NCBI GenBank assembly: GCA_900541965.1
Contig: UQLN01000049.1
Coordinates: 1-34,594 of the forward strand
Origin: an uncultured Parabacteroides sp.
GTDB taxonomy: Bacteria > Bacteroidota > Bacteroidia > Bacteroidales > Tannerellaceae
Direction: 5' to 3'
Length of the DNA: 34,594 nt
Under the pieces are notes generated by a model that was not told where the DNA came from, did not search any database, and saw only the letters and a list, made by a program, of their open reading frames with translations. Both the position numbers and the translations under genes were made by a program. Shown here one piece after another: positions 29,232 through 34,594 of this stretch (the first letter of the stretch is position 1; each line of letters opens with the position of its first letter).

Positions 29232-30629
29232 TCATTTAGCATTTTCTTTATCTGCAAATCCGAGACGGTTAATACGTCCACGCCAGATTTGGTCAAAAAC
29301 ATTTGAATATTTAGCTCCTTTTCCTCCGAAAAGGTACATATAATTTTGTCCGTCCACATGAACAGAGGTAAAGCCACGTCCTACAAAATCCTTCGGCATC
29401 ATAACCAAAGAATCCGATTTTGCCCAACTTATGCCTTTATCTTTTGACAGATAAATATCTGAATTGCCTTTATCTGAGTTATCCAAACCACCCATCAGGA
29501 AAAATTTGCCATCATATTCTGTTAATGTAGCACCTTCACGTTTACTGAAAACTTTATCATTTCCATCTTCGGTCAATTTCGCCCATTTCAAACCATTTTC
29601 AGTATACCAAGAAGTATTGAGTAAATTACCATTGATATCCCTACCGGCAACGACCATCAAATAAGAGCGGAAGTTTGTATAATAAGAAAGGCTTGCAAAA
29701 TTCGAATAAGGAAATTCATTTGCTAATGCATCGCCAAATTGCCATTCCTTAGCCGAATTCATAGATGCATACACTTTATTATTATCTTTCTCTACAACGG
29801 CAGCCAACCATGTAGGCTGTACGGTTTCTGTTCCTTTTGCTACAGAGCTACCGGAACCGATGTTACCTAATAACACAAAAATAGAGGGTGCACCATCTAC
29901 AGGCTTCCAGGTGCTTCCTTCTTCCGAATAATAAAGTTTATTATCTACAGGTACATATAAATCGCCATCATATGCTTGCATCTGTGATAAAACAACATTA
30001 TTAGGCAAGTCACATGCTTTAGGCTGCCAAGTCTTTCCGTCAGAAACAGGAGAACTGTATAACTCATAGTTACCACTTTCTGTTTTTATATACATGAAAT
30101 AGTTCTCACCATTCTCACCATCGAGAACCATTACTCTTTGATCCTTTATTGTTTTCCCTAAAACATTGTCTTTATAAACAGACCATTCCATAGAATCAGG
30201 AACGACCGTGTGGATATTTACTTGAGCAGTATACTGCTTAGTTGTTTTACCATCCCACAAAGTATTTATAAAATGTACTGGTTTACTGAAATCCAGAGAA
30301 TCCTGCAAATTCCAATAAATAGTAGAATCACCCGCTGCCTCCTGTTTTACCTGACAGGTATATACAGTAGATGCCATCTGTACGGTACAAATAACTTTCT
30401 CTTTAAAGACTGTACCATAAGGCATAGAATCTGCATTAAAAATGCGCCCGTTTACCTGATCAATTGTAAAGGTCACATTCTTCAATGCAGGCATGGAGTC
30501 GCTCGACAAAGAAAAAGATAGAATCTGACAATCTTTACTCAACTCATAGTCCGTACTCTCTGATCCCAGACAGGAAGATAACAGCAGGACAAAACATCCA
30601 GTTATAAACAGTATTATTTTCTTTTTCAT
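29232..30629 (-). CDS. DUF6242-type lipoprotein with propeller-like repeats
   Basis: The 465-aa protein has a signal peptide with lipobox LLSSC (Cys20). The N-terminal ~130 residues are beta-rich (LSKDCQILSFSLSSDSMPALKNV). The rest carries repeated sialidase/kelch-like blades (YYSEEGSTWKPVDGAP, WYTENGLKWAKLTEDG, YLSKDKGISWAKSDS). The domain matches what I know as DUF6242 of Bacteroidales. It is the first gene of the minus-strand envelope cluster, with a -7 box upstream. Its role is unknown; surface lipoprotein is likely. Confidence 0.82.
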   Translation of the reverse strand: MKKKIILFITGCFVLLLSSCLGSESTDYELSKDCQILSFSLSSDSMPALKNVTFTIDQVNGRIFNADSMPYGTVFKEKVICTVQMASTVYTCQVKQEAAGDSTIYWNLQDSLDFSKPVHFINTLWDGKTTKQYTAQVNIHTVVPDSMEWSVYKDNVLGKTIKDQRVMVLDGENGENYFMYIKTESGNYELYSSPVSDGKTWQPKACDLPNNVVLSQMQAYDGDLYVPVDNKLYYSEEGSTWKPVDGAPSIFVLLGNIGSGSSVAKGTETVQPTWLAAVVEKDNNKVYASMNSAKEWQFGDALANEFPYSNFASLSYYTNFRSYLMVVAGRDINGNLLNTSWYTENGLKWAKLTEDGNDKVFSKREGATLTEYDGKFFLMGGLDNSDKGNSDIYLSKDKGISWAKSDSLVMMPKDFVGRGFTSVHVDGQNYMYLFGGKGAKYSNVFDQIWRGRINRLGFADKENAK

Positions 30630-30659
30630 TCAAAAACAAGTTTGTTCCATATAAAGGCA

Positions 30660-30667
30660 CAAAAGTA
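30660..30667 (-). promoter_or_regulatory. -7 box of the envelope operon (DUF6242-DUF6089-uppS-bamA)
   Basis: TACTTTTG on the minus strand gives a leader of about 25 nt before ATG 30629. Confidence 0.55.
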
Positions 30668-30724
30668 GAAACATTTTTGGCTTTATAAACCATACTCGAT
30701 AATATTTATAATATTTTTAGTGTG

Positions 30725-31801
30725 TCAGTGCTCTCGCTTATAGACACTCAGATAATGTTCCGCACCATTTCGTCCCATATTCCCAACAGGAATTACACCG
30801 GACGATATAGCCGGATACTTACAAGGTACACCAGGCGCTTTAACCCCTGAGAACAATTTTACAGGTGTTGTTTCAACCCACATTTCATCCCATAAATCTT
30901 CTTTAAGAAAGCTTTCCAGCAAAGCTGTCCCTCCTTCTACCATCAGGGAATTTAACTTACGTACATACAATTCCTGAAGAATTTGCAACAATATATTTTT
31001 TGAATAATCAATACGGATATATTCCAAACATTCACGACTGACTGCTTCACAATCCGTAAAAACCAATGTTTTAACCTTCCCATCCAATAAATGATAATGA
31101 GAAGGGATTTGTAATTTTTTATCAACCACGACTCTTACCGGCGAATTACCCGCCCAATGGCGAGTGGTTAAAGACGGGTTATCAAGAAGAGCAGTCCGGG
31201 TTCCTACCATTATTGCAGAAACATTGGAACGAAGGTGATGTACCCGCCTCATCGTTTCAGCCGACGATAAAGTTACCGCCGGAACAGAAACATCATTCCT
31301 CAAAACATCAAGAAAGCCATCCGCACTTTGTGCCCATTTTAAATAAATATAAGGACGTTTTAATAATTGAAATGTCATAAAAGCAGGATTTAAAGCCTGT
31401 GCTTCCTTTTCCAAAACACCGGTTACAACTTTTACACCCGCATCTCTCAACATACGAATACCCCGTCCGGAAACTTCAGGGAAAGGATCAAGACAACCTA
31501 CCACAACCCGAGGAATCCCCTTACGTATAATAAGTTCCGAACAAGGAGGCGTTTTCCCATAATGGGAACAGGGTTCCAAACTTACATAAATAGTCGCATC
31601 TTTCAAAAGTGATTCATCTTTTACTGAAGCGATCGCATTTACTTCCGCATGCGCCTCTCCGCACTGACGATGATAGCCTTCTCCTATAATCTTCCCATTA
31701 TGTACAATCACTGCCCCCACCATCGGATTGGGAGCCACATTTCCCATTCCTTTACGTGCCAGCTCTATACATCGGGACATATATTTCTCTTCAATAATCA
31801 T
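30725..31801 (-). CDS. ribD: Bifunctional riboflavin biosynthesis deaminase/reductase
   Basis: The 358-aa cytoplasmic enzyme does steps 2 and 3 of riboflavin synthesis. The N-terminal deaminase domain (1-145) has the zinc site HAE (51-53), LEPCSHYGKTPPC (C78, C87) and NPMVGAV. The C-terminal reductase (about 146-358) has AQSADGF, VGTRTALLDNPSLT and LMVEGGTALL. It starts at ATG 31801. A -7 box at 31830-31823 puts the start 15 nt upstream. No FMN-riboswitch-like structure is visible in the short leader. Confidence 0.97.
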   Translation of the reverse strand: MIIEEKYMSRCIELARKGMGNVAPNPMVGAVIVHNGKIIGEGYHRQCGEAHAEVNAIASVKDESLLKDATIYVSLEPCSHYGKTPPCSELIIRKGIPRVVVGCLDPFPEVSGRGIRMLRDAGVKVVTGVLEKEAQALNPAFMTFQLLKRPYIYLKWAQSADGFLDVLRNDVSVPAVTLSSAETMRRVHHLRSNVSAIMVGTRTALLDNPSLTTRHWAGNSPVRVVVDKKLQIPSHYHLLDGKVKTLVFTDCEAVSRECLEYIRIDYSKNILLQILQELYVRKLNSLMVEGGTALLESFLKEDLWDEMWVETTPVKLFSGVKAPGVPCKYPAISSGVIPVGNMGRNGAEHYLSVYKREH

Positions 31802-31822
31802 CCTATAAATCTTATATACTCA

Positions 31823-31830
31823 CAAAGATA
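31823..31830 (-). promoter_or_regulatory. -7 box of ribD
   Basis: TATCTTTG on the minus strand; inferred leader about 15 nt. Confidence 0.55.
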
Positions 31831-31907
31831 ACGTATTTGTAACTATCCGGATTATTTAATCCGAAACTTCTTCATTTTTTTAAGTCACTCCAATACTGTT
31901 TTTCCCG

Positions 31908-31964
31908 AATCATAAGTATGGTTTTCTAAAATCATAACTATGACTTAAGAAAATCATAAGTATG
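31908..31964 (+). promoter_or_regulatory. Three phased CATANNTATG palindromes, candidate operator array
   Basis: AATCATAAGTATG, AATCATAACTATG and AATCATAAGTATG start at 31908, 31930 and 31952, exactly 22 bp apart. The core CATANNTATG is a 10-bp dyad. The third copy overlaps the -33 region of the prmC promoter, so a regulator binding here on one face of the helix could control prmC-recX-comF. Confidence 0.65.
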
Positions 31965-31983
31965 AATATTTACACCTTATTCG

Positions 31984-31991
31984 TATCTTTG
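31984..31991 (+). promoter_or_regulatory. -7 box of prmC-recX-comF
   Basis: TATCTTTG lies 11 bp before ATG 32003. The inferred start would be 4-7 nt before the ATG, so the mRNA would be almost leaderless. Confidence 0.65.
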
Positions 31992-32002
31992 TAGAAAAAA
32001 AG

Positions 32003-32851
32003 ATGACTGAAACCATTGCTTATATCAAAACATCTCTACTGGATTTATACCCGCAACCGGAAATTGACGGACTGGTCCGTCTAATCTTGGAACGGATTTG
32101 TCACATTCAACCTTATCATATGTTATTGGATAAAGACCGGACAATACCTGAAGAAGAAAAAAAACGAATCAAAGACATCGTTGAGCATCTGAAGAAGATG
32201 GAACCCATACAATATATATTAGGCATAGCCGACTTTTACGATATGGAATTCGAAGTAAACCCTTCTGTCCTGATACCACGTCCGGAAACGGCAGAACTGG
32301 TTGAATTAATCATTAAGGAAAACAAAGGACAAAAAATAAACCTGCTGGATATCGGAACCGGAAGCGGCTGTATAGCCATTGCATTAGCTTCCGGATTGAA
32401 AGACCCGATGATTACCGCCGTCGATATATCGGACACTGCATTGGAAATAGCTCATAGGAATGCCATACGTAACCATGCTCACGTGAAGTTTATCCAGACA
32501 GACATACTTTCCACAGAAAAAGCACAACAGGATATTCCCGGCAAATTCGGCATCATTGTGAGTAACCCTCCATACATCAAAAACGAAGAAAAAAAAGACA
32601 TGGAGAAAAATGTACTCGATTACGAGCCTCATTTAGCCTTATTCGTTCCGGATAACGACCCACTGCTTTTCTATCGCCGGATTGCCCGCTTCGGAAAAGA
32701 GAAGTTAGAAAAAAACGGATTTCTGTATTTCGAAATCAATTCACAATACGGACCGGAAACAGTGGATATGTTGCAAAAAGAAGGTTATAAAAATATTGAA
32801 CTCAGAAAAGACTTCTATAGTCGTGACCGTATAATAAAAGCACAAAAATGA
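32003..32851 (+). CDS. prmC: Peptide chain release factor N5-glutamine methyltransferase
   Basis: The 282-aa cytoplasmic SAM-dependent enzyme methylates the GGQ glutamine of release factors. It has an N-terminal helical substrate domain (1-85), VLIPRPETAELV (89-100), SAM motif LLDIGTGSGCIAIALA (114-129), and the catalytic SNPPYI (187-192). Its TGA overlaps the recX ATG by 4 bp. Confidence 0.97.
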   Translation: MTETIAYIKTSLLDLYPQPEIDGLVRLILERICHIQPYHMLLDKDRTIPEEEKKRIKDIVEHLKKMEPIQYILGIADFYDMEFEVNPSVLIPRPETAELVELIIKENKGQKINLLDIGTGSGCIAIALASGLKDPMITAVDISDTALEIAHRNAIRNHAHVKFIQTDILSTEKAQQDIPGKFGIIVSNPPYIKNEEKKDMEKNVLDYEPHLALFVPDNDPLLFYRRIARFGKEKLEKNGFLYFEINSQYGPETVDMLQKEGYKNIELRKDFYSRDRIIKAQK

Positions 32852-33339
32852 AACAACTCAGCGAAGCCGAAATGCTTCACCGTGCAGCCGCTTATTGTTC
32901 GGCAGGTGAACGTTGTATACAAGATGTCCGGAAAAAAATAGAATCCGCAGGCCTTTCCCCGGAAGAATGCGAACGTATTATTTCACGTTTACTAAAAGAA
33001 AAATTCATTGATGAAGAACGCTTCAGCCGTAGTTTTGTCAATGACAAACTGCGCTTTAACAAATGGGGACGCATTAAAATCTCATATGAACTACAAAAAA
33101 AGGAAATTCCGTCTGCAACCCGGGCAGAAGCCCTCGAAAACATAGACGAGCAGGAATATCGGAAAATTTTATATTCCTTGTTAAAAGACAAACAAAAAAC
33201 AATACGGGGAAAAGACGAACGGGAACTCTATTACAAATTACTCCGCTTTACCGCAGGACGGGGCTTCGAAAGCCAATATGCAACAAACTGCCTCAAACAA
33301 CTGCTAAAAGGGAAAGACTATGAGGAGGATTTTGAATGA
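32848..33339 (+). CDS. recX: Regulatory protein RecX
   Basis: The 163-aa protein matches the RecX family, built of tandem three-helix repeats that bind and restrain RecA filaments. Landmarks are AAAYCSAGERCIQDVRKKIES, RIISRLLKEKFIDEERFSRSF-NDK-RFNKWGRIKI and the C-terminal KLLRFTAGRGFE. It overlaps prmC by 4 bp and comF by 20 bp, so translation is coupled. No recA is nearby. Confidence 0.93.
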   Translation: MKQLSEAEMLHRAAAYCSAGERCIQDVRKKIESAGLSPEECERIISRLLKEKFIDEERFSRSFVNDKLRFNKWGRIKISYELQKKEIPSATRAEALENIDEQEYRKILYSLLKDKQKTIRGKDERELYYKLLRFTAGRGFESQYATNCLKQLLKGKDYEEDFE

Positions 33340-34012
33340 TTTACTAAATTTATTCTATCCCCGTTTGTGCCTGTTATGCAAAAAAACGCTTATAGACGGA
33401 GAAGAACAAATTTGTTTGCATTGCCTGTCGAACCTTTCCTATTCCCATTTTTCTGTTACAGATAATAATCCTGCCGCCCAATTATTTGCGGGCAAAACTC
33501 CTTTCATTCATGCTACCGCCTTTCTTCTTTTTGAAAAAGGCGGGCATGTGCAACAACTTATCCATGCTTTAAAATATTATGACAATAAGGAGCTGGGTTG
33601 GCTGCTTGGAAAAATAGCAGCTTTAGAATATATCGAGAAAGGATTATTCTCCGGTGTTGATTATCTTATCCCTATCCCCCTTCATCCAAAGAAACAACGG
33701 AAACGAGGATATAACCAGGCCGAATGGATTGCTATGGGAATCCAATCCGTCACAAACATCCCGATTAATACAACCGCCGTCCAAAGGGTACATTCCACAG
33801 AGACACAAACCCATAAACAGGTATATGAGCGATGGAAAAATGTTCAGTCCATATTTGAACTATCCAAAACAGAAACATTAAACGGGAAACACATTCTGCT
33901 TATCGATGACGTCATAACCACCGGAGCAACCATGGAAGCTTGTATAAACACACTTCTAAGCACTCCGGATATACGAATCAGCATATTCGGACTTGCAATC
34001 GCACATGACTGA
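33320..34012 (+). CDS. comF: ComF family phosphoribosyltransferase-like protein
   Basis: The 230-aa protein has an N-terminal zinc-finger-like CLLCKKTLIDGEEQICLHC (17-35). A phosphoribosyltransferase-fold domain follows, with YLIPIPLHPKKQRKRGYNQAE and PRPP-loop LLIDDVITTGATMEAC. ComF is linked to DNA uptake in naturally competent bacteria, but it occurs in many others and a competence role is not shown here. It starts inside the end of recX. Confidence 0.92.
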   Translation: MRRILNDLLNLFYPRLCLLCKKTLIDGEEQICLHCLSNLSYSHFSVTDNNPAAQLFAGKTPFIHATAFLLFEKGGHVQQLIHALKYYDNKELGWLLGKIAALEYIEKGLFSGVDYLIPIPLHPKKQRKRGYNQAEWIAMGIQSVTNIPINTTAVQRVHSTETQTHKQVYERWKNVQSIFELSKTETLNGKHILLIDDVITTGATMEACINTLLSTPDIRISIFGLAIAHD

Positions 34013-34060
34013 TAAATAGGGAAAAATCAGATTTTACAGCACATTTTTTTCAAGAACTTC

Positions 34061-34079
34061 AAGGTTATATCATAACCTT
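34061..34079 (+). promoter_or_regulatory. Perfect dyad in the pyrE promoter
   Basis: AAGGTTAT-ATC-ATAACCTT is an 8-bp perfect inverted repeat with a 3-bp centre, lying between the -33 position and the -7 box of pyrE. The absence of a U-tail argues against a terminator for comF; an operator is more likely. Confidence 0.5.
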
Positions 34080-34083
34080 TGTA

Positions 34084-34091
34084 TACTTTTG
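34084..34091 (+). promoter_or_regulatory. -7 box of pyrE
   Basis: TACTTTTG lies 32 bp before ATG 34123, giving a leader of about 25 nt. Confidence 0.6.
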
Positions 34092-34122
34092 CAAACTGGT
34101 ATAAACATATTTATTAGGTTGT

Positions 34123-34594
34123 ATGAAAACACTGGAAAGATTAGTTGCAGAAAGATTATTAAAAATTAAGGCCGTGAAACTGCAGCCGGCAAATCCGTTT
34201 ACATGGGCATCCGGCTGGAAATCACCAATCTACAACGACAACAGAAAAACACTCTCCTATCCTGAAATCAGAAGTTTCATTAAGTTGGAACTGGCTCGTA
34301 CGATTAGTGAGAAGTATGAAGATGCTGATGCTATTGCTGGTGTTGCAACCGGAGCAATTGCACAAGGGGCATTAGTTGCAGACTTGCTAGGTTTACCATT
34401 CGTTTACATTCGCTCTACTCCAAAAGATCATGGATTGGAGAATCTGATTGAAGGTGAATTGAAACCCGGTTCAAAAGTTGTAATTGTTGAAGACCTGGTA
34501 TCCACAGGAGGTAGTAGCTTGAAAGCGGTACAAGCGGTACGTAACTTCGGTTGCGACGTGGTAGGTATGGTTGCTATTTTCACTTATGGCTTCC
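34123..34594 (+). CDS. pyrE: Orotate phosphoribosyltransferase, cut by the window end
   Basis: The first 157 residues are present. The enzyme makes OMP from orotate and PRPP in pyrimidine synthesis. Visible landmarks are FTWASGWKSPIYNDNR, AGVATGAIAQGALVA, FVYIRSTPKDHG and the PRPP motif VVIVEDLVSTGGSSLKAV. The frame is open to the last base, so the gene continues beyond 34594. Confidence 0.97.
   Translation, partial: MKTLERLVAERLLKIKAVKLQPANPFTWASGWKSPIYNDNRKTLSYPEIRSFIKLELARTISEKYEDADAIAGVATGAIAQGALVADLLGLPFVYIRSTPKDHGLENLIEGELKPGSKVVIVEDLVSTGGSSLKAVQAVRNFGCDVVGMVAIFTYGF

Noticed and set aside
30630..31830. FMN riboswitch for ribD
   Set aside because: The leader between the -7 box and ATG is only about 15 nt and no RFN-type helices are seen.
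1..34594. CRISPR array
   Set aside because: No series of evenly spaced repeats with unique spacers; the only regular array is the three 10-bp palindromes at 31911-31964, too short for CRISPR.

Overview
The window is a piece of a Bacteroidales chromosome (Bacteroides/Parabacteroides type). Supporting signs are the Bacteroidetes -7 promoter box TAnnTTTG ahead of many genes, few Shine-Dalgarno sequences, and lineage-specific families (DUF3871, DUF6089, DUF6242, META lipoproteins, Bacteroidales LptD/BamA). The genus is not fixed by anything I can see.

Left edge (1-760): a tRNA-Val(UAC), a DoxX-family membrane protein on the minus strand, and a terminator that most likely belonged to the neighbouring tRNA-Arg before an insertion separated them.

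Integrated element (760-10793): a ~10 kb AT-rich element sits in the 3' half of a tRNA-Arg(CCG) gene. It is bounded by a perfect 48-bp direct repeat (760-807 and 10746-10793), and the intact tRNA is rebuilt at the right end. All convincing genes read on the minus strand. From the right: a tyrosine recombinase next to attR; a 544-aa protein with motifs of the PolA/T7-RNA-polymerase superfamily, matching the idea of a TV-Pol-like primase-polymerase; a 90-aa protein; a Sak4/RecA-like P-loop ATPase overlapping a DUF3871 protein; a dyad-rich non-coding stretch (candidate origin); a ~236-nt structured RNA with promoter and intrinsic terminator; and a cargo of four uncharacterised membrane proteins plus gene remnants. 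No relaxase, conjugation, capsid or known resistance gene is visible. A 21-bp repeat with one mismatch lies just inside both ends (872-892 and 10629-10649) and may be an integrase arm site.

Housekeeping region (10823-34594): asnA-ung (plus) converge on lptD across a shared terminator. Next come an HD-domain protein, NamZ-type muramidase (DUF1343), an orphan sensor histidine kinase with a periplasmic-binding-protein-like sensor, two tandem META-domain lipoproteins, an M23 peptidase with a yccF gene, and murI. A long minus-strand envelope cluster follows in transcription order: DUF6242 lipoprotein, DUF6089 protein, uppS, bamA, two Skp/OmpH chaperones, murI. It joins undecaprenyl-phosphate supply, outer-membrane protein insertion and peptidoglycan precursor synthesis. 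ribD is divergent from a plus-strand prmC-recX-comF operon whose promoter carries three CATANNTATG palindromes spaced exactly 22 bp apart. pyrE begins at 34123 and runs off the window.
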